Origin: Effrenium voratum | Lineage: Eukaryota > Sar > Dinophyceae > Suessiales > Symbiodiniaceae | Reading direction: 5' to 3' | DNA length: 64,000 nt | Assembly (NCBI GenBank): GCA_963377175.1 | Contig: CAUJNA010003001.1 | Location: 499,501-563,500, forward strand | In this document: piece by piece, positions 10,591-22,782 of the stretch | How positions within the stretch are numbered: position 1 is the first letter of the stretch | Layout: each line of letters starts with the position of its first letter | The notes under the pieces: model-generated | Told to the model about the DNA's origin: nothing | Database searches by the model: none | The model's input: the letters and a program-made list of their open reading frames with translations, nothing else | Program-made: the position numbers and the translations under genes

Positions 10591-10692
10591 GTCCAACGCA
10601 GGCGGGCTGTTGGCCAAGGCGCCCTTTTCTTAACCGGAAGAGCCCGAAGATGGGTTAGGGAAGCCAAAGGAACAGGAATGGATCGGTCGCAA
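10591..10692 (+). CDS. candidate internal exon, unknown gene
   Basis: An AG|G acceptor (AACTTCCAG|GTCC) is followed by an open, Arg/Ala-rich frame of 34 codons, ending at a possible GC donor (TCGCAA|GCTGCC), the donor type used by the recognised gene in this window. No family is recognised. It may belong to the same gene as the exon ending at 11090, but the phases do not join directly. Confidence 0.25.
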
Positions 10693-11026
10693 GCTGCCCG
10701 AGCTTCGCAAAGGCGATGTTTTTAGGTTTGTTCAAGTTCGCTCTTGTTGTTCTTTAGGCAAGCAGTCGTTTTCCAAGCGGATTTAAACGGAAGGTCGGAC
10801 AAAGCAGCCGGGACAGAGCAGCAGCCACATACACACACAGATCTGAAGGGGCACCCCTCTGTTTAAGATACCTTCCGTGACTTCGCAAGCCCTGTTCCCG
10901 TCAGGTTCCAAGTAGTTTGTCCAAGAGATGGGGTGCTTGTGTTTGGCTGGTCTTTCAAGCCCCCCCCCCATTTTTAGGAGGTTCCTTTGTTGGTGAAATG
11001 GCCGCCGGCCCATGCAACTGGGGCAG

Positions 11027-11090
11027 GTGGCTGGAGACGGCCGATGATGATGACGACGACTCAGACGAATCTGAAGAGGAGCCATCCTGA
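11027..11090 (+). CDS. candidate terminal exon with acidic tail
   Basis: After the acceptor GGGGCAG|G, one base completes a codon and 20 codons follow: Trp-Leu-Glu-Thr-Ala, then a run of six Asp, then Ser/Asp/Glu residues, Pro-Ser and TGA (11088-11090). An acidic tail is a common protein C-terminus. The GATGATGATGACGACGAC core could instead be a triplet microsatellite, so this is tentative. Upstream exons were not securely found. Confidence 0.35.
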
Positions 11091-12261
11091 TGGGGCAGAC
11101 GTAGGACAAACATTTTTTTTCTTTTCTGAGGGATGCAAGATGAGAGGCGCAATATGTATGCAGCATGTGAATGCAAATACAGACAATGTATGAACCACAA
11201 AGCCCGCAAAGAATATAGGCTACTGGTTTGGGTTTGTCAAATGCTGTTTGCCACCAGAAACCCTACAAACTAGTCACTGCTCGGTGGATAGAGCAAAAGG
11301 CGACCGGCTGAGTAGATGTCAGGTCAGGCTATCCAAGGACCCCACAGAACCCGCAAGCCCCGCCAGCTAAAGGCCTTAGGGCAAATGAGTTGCCAAACCA
11401 AGGCCAGGGCCTTAGCATTGATTCAGGTCTGTGAATTCATGGTCTAGCTCCTTGGGTCCTTGGATTTCGAAGGGTTCCGTTTTGGACCCACCCCGAAAAG
11501 TGACATAGATCCGCGGATGTCACCATATTCACGCTGCTCGGAGCTTTGTTTTCGCTCAGCGCAGGACTGAGTGCGCCGGGCGCCAAGCCGTTTTTTGTTT
11601 CTTCTTCTTTTTTTTTGTTCTCCGGACTTTTTTTTTCCCGGCTTCTTCACCCAGACTTTGGGGCCGGATCTCTGGGTGGGTTGAAAGTGGTTTGGGTGAC
11701 AACTCCAAAACCCATAGGCCCTGCCAGAGGGCTGAACATGATGCAAGCAAAGTGGCAGTGAAGCCATCGAGTGGTTTAGGTATTCCCGGTTGGTATTCAA
11801 AGGGAAACCCCCCATGACTGGCAAGTCTTCGGTTGGTGAATTGGTTCACCCAGATTGACTTGCCGCCCGAGAGGGCAGTGTTAACGTGGAAGGGATGTGG
11901 CTGACTCGCCAAGTTTCCGGGGCCTCACCTTTTTGGTTCACGAAAGAATCGGTCTGACGGCTCATGCATTTTCTCCTAAAAGCACTTCTGTGGGCTCCGG
12001 ACAGGTTTGACGCTCCGTAAAGTCTGACCCTAGCTCATAGCCGAGACCGGCCCACTTCAGCTTCAGCCAACGCTCCGCGGGACTCCTTTTAATGGATTTG
12101 ACGAAGTATCTTGTACCATGAGGACCTGGCGAGGGTTCCGGAAGGGTGCAGGGGTTGCTTTCGATGGGCTGGTTCGTTGTTTTGCCCTTAAATGGGGCCC
12201 CTGAACCACGCAGTGCCTAAAGGGAGCCCTTTCAGTAGGTTCCATGTTCGTTATGTATGTT

Positions 12262-12480
12262 TTTCCGTCCGTCCGTTCGTTCGTTCGTGCATGTGTGTCT
12301 GTGTGTGTGTGTGTGTGGGTGCGTGCTTGCGTGCGTGCGTGCGTGTTTGCGTGTTTGTGTGTTCATGTGTGTTTTGCGTGTTTCTTTGCGTGTGTGTGTG
12401 TGTGTGTTTCCTTGTGTCTTTGTGTTTTGTATGCGCGTGTCTTCGTGTTTTGTGTTTTGTGTCTGTGTGTTTGTGCGTTT
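12262..12480. repeat. GT / GTGC / GTTT-rich simple repeat
   Basis: About 220 bp of degenerate TG dinucleotides interleaved with CGTG and CGTT tetramers. Confidence 0.95.
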
Positions 12481-12530
12481 TTGTGGGCTTGTTTGGCTAA
12501 CCAATTAGTTGGTTAGCTAGGTAGTCAGTT

Positions 12531-12575
12531 AGCTTGTTTGTTTGTTTGTTTGTTTGTTTGTTTGTATGTTTGTGC
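12531..12575. repeat. TTTG tetranucleotide microsatellite
   Basis: About ten tandem TTTG units with one TATG interruption. Confidence 0.95.
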
Positions 12576-13474
12576 TTGCAGGAAAGCAGTCCAAGCCAGG
12601 CCTTTATTCATTGCAGGTTTCCGGTGAACCGCACCGAGGTACGATCCACATCTTTTGGCCTGCTGAGCACAGTGTAGACCGCTCAGCGTACCCCCCAGCG
12701 TTGGAATGTCTCGTTCACCATGCTTGGCATGTTTTGCATGTGTGCGTGTTGGCGGGTACGGTTTGTGGGTGGTAAGCAAAGCCAGAAGGAAAGCCATCAT
12801 TGGGGGCTCTCCGTTTTGTGACTCAGACTCATACTCATACTCACGTCTTGTTAGTAGTGTTATGCTTGTTATTCCAATATCTTATTGTTATTATCATTAT
12901 TATCATGCTGTTCATTTGAGTACGAGGTCTTTTGGTTTGCCAAATGCTTGTTGGATAGGGTCTTGTTTTTGTTGGCTAGTTAATCCTTTTATTCCTGGCC
13001 ACGCCTACTATACCTGGGTCAAGTTTTGGCTTGCAACAAGGAAATGAAGGTTGTTTCTTCTACGGGCTCTCTTGTTTCAGGAATGTTGCTAGTGTGTGCC
13101 ATGCGATCTTAATCCTACACCCTTGGCTGATGCAAAGCCACAGACTAGGGATGCAAGGGATTGCCATGGATTTGTTGATCGGGGACCAGCATGAGGATTC
13201 TAAATTCCATCTCATGGAGCTTCCATTTTGGGTCCTCATGGGATGGGTCCAGCGCTGGTTTTTGAAGGGAGGCAACATAGCATCGCTCCAGCCCGAAGTT
13301 TTAGGGGTTCTTTTCAACCATCGTTCTTCCCAAAAACCGGCCGTTTGCCCGGGGTTTCCGGAGGTTTTCTAGACAGAAGGATCCCTGGGTTCGGAATGGG
13401 GAAGGTACCCCTAGAGAAGTATCTCCACACAAAAACCCTCTGTGCGCTGGGGGGGTTTTGTCTCTTGGGCGCAG

Positions 13475-13562
13475 AATTCAGCCGCCCGGACCGAAGCGAG
13501 CGATTCGAGAGAGACCAACAGAGTGCGCAGAGGCGCGGGCGAGGATCTAGCGAAGCAAAAAG
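13475..13562 (+). CDS. candidate internal exon, unknown gene
   Basis: A GC-rich island after GGGCGCAG| reads as 29 codons rich in Ala, Glu, Arg and Ser (motifs TEASDSRETNR and GAGEDLAKQK). It ends in phase 1 at a GC donor (AAAAAG|GCGGCC). The acceptor is AG|A rather than AG|G. No family is recognised. Confidence 0.3.
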
Positions 13563-16500
13563 GCGGCCGGCCCCGGAATCTCCAGTTGCGAAAACTGCTT
13601 GTGGATATGGGGATGAATGTTAATAGGGGACCTTGTGGTGGACATCAGAATTCGGTGGGGATTCATTTCCACCAACCACTTTCAAGGTGGTTTCCTATCA
13701 GCACTCGCGGCCATATACTTTGAAAGGCCAGGTTTCTTCTTCATTTCTGATGTATTGTGAAGGGACTCCCCCACGTGATAACGTCGCCACGATTGGCTGG
13801 GAATCGATGTGTGGAACCCTCAAGCCTTATGCGGGGTGCATGGGAGCTCAGTTTTTTTGTTTGTTTTTTGTTGCTCAACAAATATCCGATATCCAATAGC
13901 ATATGTCGTTGTTCGTATTTTTTTGTTTCAGGATACTGACCGCTACTTTATCTCAAATGGGGACCGCGTTATGATTGTCGCGCTTCGTTTTAAGCTCCTT
14001 CATGTCTGCTTCTTTGGTTGGGTTTTTCACCTTTGACTTCTCTTTGTCACAACATGTACCCTCCCCCCATAGAGGCCTTCTGGGAGCTGTTAGTCTGAGG
14101 GACTGTATGTTTCCCACCCAGGCGGACACCTGACACTTTTTTGGGCAACAGCCACGTCCCTTCGCAGATGCAGACGGTGCTGTGGATCTTACTGGCGCTG
14201 GTGGTCCTCGTGATCCTGGCCTTGGCATGGGGCCCGACAAAATACATCTCCCGTTGATCGGCCCCCAACCCCCGAAACCCCGTTTCCAGCTTTGGAACCC
14301 AAACCTGACTTCTTTGGAAATGTGGGGCTCAGGCATGCGTCTCCCTTTCTACACGATTGCAGGGTTTGGGTTCTCCCGGCACGCTTTGGATACGCTTTTT
14401 GCGTGGATTTGGAAAGGTACTGAAAGAGATGTCCTATGAATTTTAATGGGGAACCATGCCAAATTTGCTTGGTGGACATACATTCCCAATGCAAACAACG
14501 TCCACCGGGTCCCAATTCAGAAACAAATCTCCATTTGCTCAAATAGGAATATGAACAAGCATGTTCCATCTTCTTGGTTTTTACGGGAATCTATCACTGG
14601 ATCACTGGGCATACTTTATTCCATTTTTCTCCAGGGCTGTTGGCAGCCGCGGGTCCCCGTTCGGCTCTCAGGTCTTCCAACGCTTCGCTATCCTCCCGCG
14701 ACTGCGACGCTGCTCGAAGAGGAAAGAGGGAAAAGCAGGAAGTGTCAGACTGTGGGTATAGCTTTTTGTTTGGTGTGTGTGTGTGTGTTGTTTGTTGTGT
14801 TTAAGTGTGTTTTAGATTTCATAGTTGTTTATATGTTGCTTTTTCCCGCTACCTGTAGAACCAACCAACATAGTGGTCTAGATACCTAGAATAACTCTCG
14901 GAGTTTCATAGGTTTTTCAGTTGGAAAACTCTTTGTTATGTGCCCTCCAAATTCCTTGCCTACACCAAACAAACCCTAGATTCACGGCTCCCATGCTGAG
15001 CCCTTCAGTTTTGTGGGTTGGATGCTTGCGCACCTTCGGAAAATCGTTTACCCTGGGTATCCCTTGATACAAAGGAGGGTTTTGGCTCCCGGGTTCGCAG
15101 TAGTGTTTTGGGTGAGTCTATGTTTGGGCACTCCAAAGTATCGGCCTTTCTTGGGTTGTTCTCCCTTTGGAAACATGATCCCCCCTTGGGTACGTACCTC
15201 CAATCTTGGTCAGGGAGTTGGTATTGAGAGTGGGGTGTTTTTATGACATCCACGTCGAAGGCAATCTCCTGCGGCCTGAACAACGTGATCCTCCCTTGTT
15301 GTAGACGAGCCTGGGGACTCCCAAACCCCTCTTTTTGGTAGGATCCATATGATTGACAAATATGGGAAGGACGGCTATTCCACCCCAAAGACATGATTTC
15401 CAAGCCGGGTTTGTACACTGAGGAGCCTACAACAACCCAGTTGTTTTTTTCTTTCCGGGCCCAGCTAGTAACCTTGCGGAGTTGAACCTGGTGGGTGAAA
15501 CCCCCGGCCGGGAAGCCATATCCCATATCCAAGAAAACCGGGTATGTCAAGCTTGGACCAAAGAGGAAGCGAGCGAATCACCAAGGCTGTCTCGGAATGT
15601 CGGGAGTTTTAGGCATGAATACGGGGATCCTCTGGAGGGCAACAAATCTTGCATTCCGTGCTGAGAACCAGCAAGTTTACCAGGGGAGAAGCTGGAAGAC
15701 CCCAAAGGCTCCCAAGAGAATGCTCGGTATTTGGAGGGTAGTTGTTCTTTTTGTTGGGCGTTGCAAATACCCACGACAGGGTGGGCTTGTCCTACACATC
15801 CCTTGGTGTTGAACACACCCACGTTCCGAAACCTCACTTTCTGCTGAGCTACGAACAACCTTCGCAGATATGGGTTCCACACACATGTTTGCAACCGGGG
15901 GCGAGTACCGCATCTCACTCGCAAGCTGCCGCTTTGGGTTCAGCCCCATTCAGCCTGAGCCAGCGAAGCCACCCGCCGCTTTTATTTTGTTGCCGAGGCT
16001 TCTTCTTTCGGCTGGAGGAGCCTTCAGAGATCGGAGCGAGTCGACTTTCTTCGGGGAGGGGCGTGCCTTTGAAATCAAATGAGCGTGTCTTGTTTGAGGT
16101 TGGAACCCCAAAATTGGTGGTTACAAAGTCAAGTATGGAAAAACAGCAGAATGATTTCCATATGAAGACCCGCCTCCCGCCTCCCAGCCGCCATCCCAAA
16201 ACAAAGGGCTTTGGGGGGTGTTCTGTTCAGGGGAGGGAGCTTGCTTTTGGGCCCCCTTTTTGTTTTGCTCCCGTTTGCCGGGGAGGAAAGGGGAATTCTG
16301 GACAAGCATCGCGAAGTCGCAACAGGGTGTGGGGCTTCCAGGATCTTTCTATCCTACTTGGATGTTCCACCCACGTCGGGCAGGTTACGAACATCCTTGC
16401 TGGCTGATAACTGGGTAGTCCCCCTCATCAGCATGCCTGTGACCTAAGTGTCCAATGGTTTACCTTAGTTTTCTTTTTGATTTTGTTTTCACAACAAAAT

Positions 16501-17944
16501 TCGAGGGGTAGACCCATTTTTGGGAAACCGATCTTTCTGCGCTGTCTTAAGCTCATCAATGGCACAACAGACCCAAAGGGGTCGGAGATTCCAACAACAT
16601 CGGCCAGGAGGTCTTGCTGCCAAAGAGGCCGCACCAGGTTCGGCCTGGGGCTCAGAAAAGGGGAATTCCAGTGGCAGGGGGCGTGTTCCTTGAGGGTCTT
16701 GGGGTGGCCGGGAAAGGAACCCACAGAGAAAGCATGCTGCAAATCTTTGGTCCGTGTTTCCCAAATGTGGAGCCATTCTTGATATCCCGGTAATTCCGCT
16801 TTTCGGGGTCAACCGGGGTTGGTTTGGAAGGCATGCAAAGGGACGCCATAAAAAATAGGGGTGCTGGCCTCATTTGAAAAACAAAACAGATGCGCCGGCG
16901 GCCCCAACATCAAGCAATTTTGCAAATAACTTGCAGCTTTCCTTTGGATGGCGGATCAAACCCAATGATCCGGTTTTCTTCTTGGGCCTCAAAACTGCGA
17001 AGCAGTTCCATGTGCAGGGCTTCATGCTGCCCAGTGGGCAAGCAACGCACAACGTTTCTGCACAAAGAGTCATGCCAACATTCGGTGAACTAGTCTTCCA
17101 GAAGCGCCGAGCAGCGCCAAGGCGCACTGCTAAAGTGCCTCCTCCGCTCCCTGCTCTCAGAATCCAATGGACCTTTCTGTTGGATGATTGTAAAGGGAGC
17201 CCAAGAGGACACCAACCAGGAGGGGTCCCTAATTATTATAAACACCAAAACTGTGAAGGCCACCATAAAGTCGCACGGCCCTTATTTTTGGTGGTTTTTC
17301 CGGGGTCAACGGGTCAAGGGGTCAACAACCCCAACGGCCCATGTCACATGTTTGCACCTGGCGGCCTGAAAGAGCTTGCTTTGATTGCCAGGCTCAGCTT
17401 CGTTTTGTTTTCTCCTCATTTTCCCATTCAACTGGCAACAAGTTGGCTTCTTGCAGAATAGACATTACCCAAACCCACCAGATTTCTACCAGTGAAACCA
17501 GCTTTTTGTGGGTTAAATGCCCAATCCATGGCTTGTTGCCCCCCGGTGAAGTGGTTTCTTCCATTTGCTTAAGGACCAGTTTAAACATCTCCTGTTGGTT
17601 TTACAGCGAATCGATCACTGCCAGATAGATATGTTCCTTTTTTTGCCAGGGTCTTCAGAGATCTTGCTTGATGTTTTCCAGACTTAAGCACCAATATCTC
17701 TTCGCCATGTTCCCAGACTTAAGCCACATAACCATGTTTTCTTATCCGCTTAACATCAAATGAGCCACAATCAAAACCCGGGTAGATGAAGGTTAGTAAG
17801 GGACAATCCCAACCATAAATAGCTGCGGATCTCCGCCTTCTTAATTCTTGAAGAGTGCTTCTGGGTCGACCATGTTTTTAAAGCCAGGTTTTGAGCAAGT
17901 GACTCAAATGGAGAGTTTGATGCTTCATGCCCTTTGCGACCGAG
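13563..17944. other. non-coding stretch
   Basis: No secure gene. A GC-rich patch at 14672-14738 (CTCTCAG|GTCTTC to AGCAG|GAAGTG) is open in all three forward frames. In the frame compatible with the exon ending at 13562 it reads GLPTLRYPP followed by an acidic stretch, but it is too ambiguous to call. A GT run lies near 14776-14790. Confidence 0.5.
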
Positions 17945-18050
17945 GCAGCCGGTGCTGAAGCCGGCGTGGTGAGGATAGGTCGAAGCCGCTTCCAGAGGCG
18001 GGACAGGCCAAGTGGACCCCAAGCTGAGGCTTTTTGGAAGAAGTTCCATG
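17945..18050 (+). CDS. candidate internal exon, unknown gene
   Basis: The acceptor GACCGAG|GCAGCC is followed by 35 open codons (AAGAEAGVVRIGRSRFQRR, then a basic and aromatic stretch ending FWKKFH). It ends in phase 1 at a GT donor (CATG|GTATAG). Composition is protein-like and GC-rich against an AT-rich background. The AT microsatellite starts about 20 bp downstream. No homology is recognised. Confidence 0.3.
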
Positions 18051-18072
18051 GTATAGATGTACACATGTACAT

Positions 18073-18136
18073 GCATATATATATATATATATGTATATGT
18101 GGTACATATATATATATATAGATATATAGATATATG
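18073..18136. repeat. AT dinucleotide microsatellite
   Basis: Two blocks of TA repeats separated by GTATATGTGGTAC, then GATATATA units. Confidence 0.95.
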
Positions 18137-20822
18137 TGGTCACAACCCCCCCCCCCTTCCAGGGCCTACCTTTCCTCTCTTCTAGTTGAAGGTGTCAACT
18201 CTACTCTGTGTGCCTCGTTCTTGCAGATGCCTGAAAGCACTGTAAAATACAGTGTTTGTGTTGGGTTTTAACCTTCTGCACATGTTTGTTGTTTTAAAGC
18301 TTGAAAGGCAACAAAGCGAAAACGGAATCCGTTTTCTGATTCGAGTCTGGCTTTGTTTGAGAACACTGTTTTTTACAATGGTTTTGAGTACACCAGGGAA
18401 CACACATTGAAAAGATGAGGTTTTGCAGCTTTGCGCTCTGAAACCTGCACAGACCCAAAAGCACAAAATCTCCTGACAATGAAAGCTCTGAGACCTGTAC
18501 TATAAGATTTGCTTGCAAAGGCCAAATGAAATCTTTCCAGATAAAGCTCTATTCAAACTTAAGTCATAGTTGGGAAGGGATTCCTAATTTATTTGTTTAT
18601 GTTCAAAAGCCAATTGAATTCTGTCTGTATTCAAGTATTGTGAAACTCTACTTAAATGTCATTTGTCCTTATTTGGAAAGGAATTCCTATTCAAATTCTG
18701 ATTAAATATATAAGTTATGGTGAATTATGAATTGTGGTGAACTATGTCCTTGCTGACTTCTATTCAACATTCCAATTCAATTCGGAGTTAACTCTTTTTT
18801 GGAAAGGAACTCATATTTGGACATGTTGGAGGTCTCCCGGCTCCAAATTATAAGGCAGATGCTGCGAATGATAGCAAAAAATCACCCATAACCCGTAGGT
18901 TTCGAGTGAAGAATGTGTCCAGCCAAGTTGAGAGTTGTTCTCCAGTGTTTTTTGCTTCGCAAAGCCTCGAAGCAGCCACCCTAAAAAAATGGCACGTGAC
19001 GAAAGGTTTGCGCCTTATAAAAGTGTGAGGAGATGGCCATTATTAGCTTGACTCCCAACACCCACTCGTCATAGGGCGCCAGGCTAATCCCTGACTAGAA
19101 AACGAGGCATGTACAACCCTAAACAAGGCAGGTTTCTGGAGTAGCGGGTTACATCACAAACTCCTGAGGGAAACACGAATCTCAAAGACTGAACAGAGAG
19201 ATGAGCCCTGGCGCACTCGCGTTGAGGCGGCATTCCATGGAGATGCGATGCATGCGCTGCACCCGCGGAAAAGGGAATTCACACCCCAGCAGTCGATAGG
19301 AAAAACACTTTCTGGGTTGGGTTAACCATACCCACTCCATTGTTTTGTTTTTTACAGCCGGGGGGTTCATGATGAACAACTCCTTGATGCCTTGATAGTT
19401 TCGCCTGGGGAAACCATTTAATATCCTAAAGTGGGGAAAATTTGGAGGGTTCGGATTCCGCTGACCAGCCAGATGGCCTCCAAGCTCAGCGGAGCCCTAG
19501 AGACCAGTACCACGTCTTTCTGCATATGTCTCAGGTGGGTTCCGAGCTCAAGCTGGATCCGAGCCATAGGCCATAGGCCCTTCCGGGTGAACCATCACAA
19601 AAGTAGACATTCCCGAAACCCCGGTGGATTCCCCGCGCCTTCCTGAAGTTGGCTGAAGCTTTGCCGGGCATTTGCTGCGTCCAGTCTTTTTTTCCAACAG
19701 GCTTCGATGATGCCACGCATGAGTGGCAGAGGAAACAGACGCTCAGTATTGGACCCCTTCTTAGGTTGGAGGAACCTTCCCTTTTGGGGAGACCCCACTC
19801 TCCCTAACCCGGCTGATAGATCCATCAACACCATGCCGGAAAGGACTCAAAAGATACGAGCCCTCCATTTTGGCTGCGGGAAAATTGGCTGCCTATGCTC
19901 GGACGAACAACCACACCATGCCCAAAATCCGCTTTGTTGTTTTGTTTACGGGTGGTAGGATGTCAACCCCCAGGAAATTTGCCGGGTACGCAAGGAGTCC
20001 GGAAGAGCGGGAATCAGGAGTGGAGTGTGGGTGGTGTGAGGATTTTCAAACTCTCAAACCATGTTGGACAAGGAGTAACGAGATTCTTGGAATGTCTTTT
20101 GGGTCTCGGAAGGTTTCCCCTTAAACCCACTCTTACTAAAATGGACGTGACCATCCAGGTGACTTCTAAAGCCATTCGTTCTTCCAAACAAGGTGGCTTA
20201 AATAGCAGGCAGCCCTTTATTGGTGGTCTGGATTGGTTTGAGGGTTGGGAAGCCGAACCAGCCTGGTTCTTGTTCGGGGTACACCGGTACACCAATCCAA
20301 ATCACGAGGTAAGGTGGGTGGCTCAAAGGAAAGCCCTGGGCTCGCGTCGCGAGGTTCGACTCGCCGTTCCGGCTTAGCTGGGCGAACAGCGCCGGCAAAG
20401 CAGGTGTTCGAACCGGAACCACATCGAGGGCCAACACTCGAGCAATTTCACTGTCTCAGGATATATGGAAGGCATGTTTTTCAGGGTGAAGAGCTACTTT
20501 TAAGTCGGACATTGGCATCATACCCCCCAAAAACGGGTGGGTGGGTGTAGGGCGAACAACAAGCATCTTCGTCCACTTTCGCCCCTTCAGAATACCCACT
20601 TCCAAACTGACTAAAGGAGGTACTTGCCTCGGCGAAATGCTGAACAAGCGGGTCAGAATCAAGAATCCGAGGGTGAAAAAGCAACAAGAAGAAACTATTG
20701 ACATGGTTTTCTATGGTCATGCCTCAATTTAGCTTTATGACACCCCAACTCCCCATTCGAATCATGGCGTTTCTTTGGTCTAGTGTGTCACCTGTTGCAG
20801 GGAGCCCTGTTAGAAAAATCCG
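18137..20822. other. non-coding, partly AT-rich stretch
   Basis: No supportable gene. Positions 18530-18800 are distinctly AT-rich with recurring ATTCAA and GGAAAGGAAT words. A GC-rich patch near 20340-20459 has several open forward frames but no decisive splice phase. Confidence 0.5.
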
Positions 20823-20942
20823 CGCGTGCCTTGCCAAATCCGCCGAAAGTTGGCGGCGGTGGATGGCCTCGAATCGGTGGAAAGCGCCATGAAGTTGGGT
20901 AAAGCCACTGAGCTCGAGCTAGGCGCGGACCTGGGATCCGGG
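20823..20942 (+). CDS. candidate exon, unknown gene
   Basis: The frame contains CQIRRKLAAVDGLESVESAM followed by KLGKATELELGADLGSG: alternating charged and aliphatic residues typical of a folded protein. It lies after TTAG (20811) and ends near a possible GT donor (TCCGGG|GTTTAG). No family is recognised, and the start of the exon is uncertain. Confidence 0.3.
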
Positions 20943-21250
20943 GTTTAGATCGGAGCCGGTTTGCGGATCGCCAAAGGAGCCTGTTTTTTTTCCCATCTTT
21001 TTTTTCCGAAGCTGGCGGACGAGCCTCACGTGCCACATGTTTGGGGAAGAAGCGGAAAAAGGACAACCACTCATTTTGGGTTTTGGGGGTCCCCTAAAGA
21101 AGACACACCACACACAAATATTGTGTCATAGTAAGGGTAGCCCAATGGATTTTGGTTCGAGTCATGGCCCTAACCCGCAATGGCCCGCATGGTTTGCAAT
21201 GACTCCCCTCATAGCTTTGTATCAGTTTGTAACATATTATGAGGGGGTTC

Positions 21251-21310
21251 AGCAACAAAAGACACACACACACACACATATTATGCATATATAAATATAT
21301 AGATGTATAC
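21251..21310. repeat. CA / TA microsatellite
   Basis: ACACACAC run followed by AT-rich TATATAAATATATAG. Confidence 0.9.
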
Positions 21311-22692
21311 ATATATGTCAAGTGGCTCGAACAACTTGAAGCAGGGCGCATCCGTGAGATCCGCTCTCAATGCCGGAAAAGGAAGCAGTTCCTAGATTTG
21401 AGGCGGACGGCACCCTTTGCAGGTCGGTTTAAAGGGAAACTCGAAGGAACACCGCAATCCATTTCTTTTTGGTGCCTATTTTCGATTGGAAAAGGGAGCT
21501 GCGGGCACTCAGCGCTGTTTGATTTCCACTTTTTTTGGTCAAAAAAGGTTCCCTTTCGCACCAAAAAAACGGGTGCCGTGTTTCTCTATGGCAAGAGGTC
21601 TTTGGGCCGCACCTTTGGGTTTGAAACGAGGTCACCAAGGGTCCTTGCGAAGGTTCCAACTGATTCTTAGGTTGCACAGGAATTTGCCCACCGAACAAAG
21701 CCCGGTGTTCGAGAACATGGTTCATTCAAGAACGAAGTCTGTGGGGTCGGGTTGCACGAGAATATAAGTTCTGGTTTGCCCAGAGAATAGGGTTTGCCCC
21801 ATAGCCCTTAGGATTGAGGTTTAAAGAGCAGGGACTCCTTTAAAAGCTGAGCTCCTCGGCAGGCTTCCAGGAGCAAATACAGTCCAATGTTAATTTCGCT
21901 TCCAGAGAACGCACCCATTCTAATCAGAGGTTCCCTTTCATTTCATTTAGGGTGTGTTTTGATGCTCCACCCTAAAGTGCTAAAGTAATGCTAAGGAGGA
22001 GTTTCCTTGTTGCTCGAATCCTCCCCACTTGGTATCTCCCGCTCCCGTTTCAGGCCAGCTGGGTTCCGATGGCTGGCAATACCCTAGGGCCAACATACCC
22101 CGCAACGACTCAAGACTCAGGACTCAAGGTTTCTTCTGGTTTCCGCCAAAGGGTTCCCAAGAGGTTGTCAAAGATCAATGGCCCACACCGGTCCAGGACA
22201 GCCCATGTTCTCGCAAGAGCTCTTTCTTTGCTGAACCTTTCAACAGGCGTCCCTTCGATTCCTCCAATCTTTGGTGAAGGGATCCTGGAAGTGGAATTGC
22301 GAGGGTGAACCCCTGGCTGATTCAAAACGTCGGTGGCATTGCACAGGGGAGCCGGATCGCTTTTGGGGGAACACTCCCAAACAACATCCAGATCGACAAG
22401 AATCTGTCGGAAAAGGGCATGATTGACCCCCCCCCCCCAGCAAGGCGCGAATTCATTTGTTCTTTTGATGCTTGGGGGCGAGGCCTCACCTTACTTTTTG
22501 TGGGGGGGGGGGCCACCCCCTCAAGTCTTTCGGCTAGCTTCCTCGGCTTCATCTACACCCATGCACGCTTGGGACTGTCCGCTGGATGGAGTCTCTCCTT
22601 TGGTTTCCCGTTCCCCACCCCGCCACCCCCCCCCCCTCGGTCACGAGTCAATTGCCAGGGGAAGAAGAGGAGGGCCGCCAGGTGTGACGGAA

Positions 22693-22782
22693 AGGGGTGT
22701 GGGTCAAAATTGAACAGGGGACCGCAGGTTTTAGTCCATGTGTCCATTTACCAGGGCTCCCCAAATGGGTACCTGTTTTGAA
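22693..22782. mobile_element. MITE-like element, subfamily B, right end lost
   Basis: The left end GTGTGGGTCAAAATT and the core (CGCAGGTTTTAGTCC, CCATTTACCAGG) match the copy at 47048-47153. The expected right inverted repeat is not recognisable. Confidence 0.6.

Larger units (their letters stand above)
11091..13474. other. non-coding stretch with GT-rich repeats
   Basis: No supportable gene. It holds the GT/GTGC tract (12262-12480), the TTTG run (12531-12575) and a short TTATCA-type run near 12885-12905. Cys/Val-rich frames over the GT tract are repeat artefacts. Confidence 0.6.

Noticed and set aside
19868..19884. Second spliced-leader candidate (CCATTTTGGCTGCGG)
   Set aside because: Only 11 bases match and the diagnostic CTCAAG end is absent.
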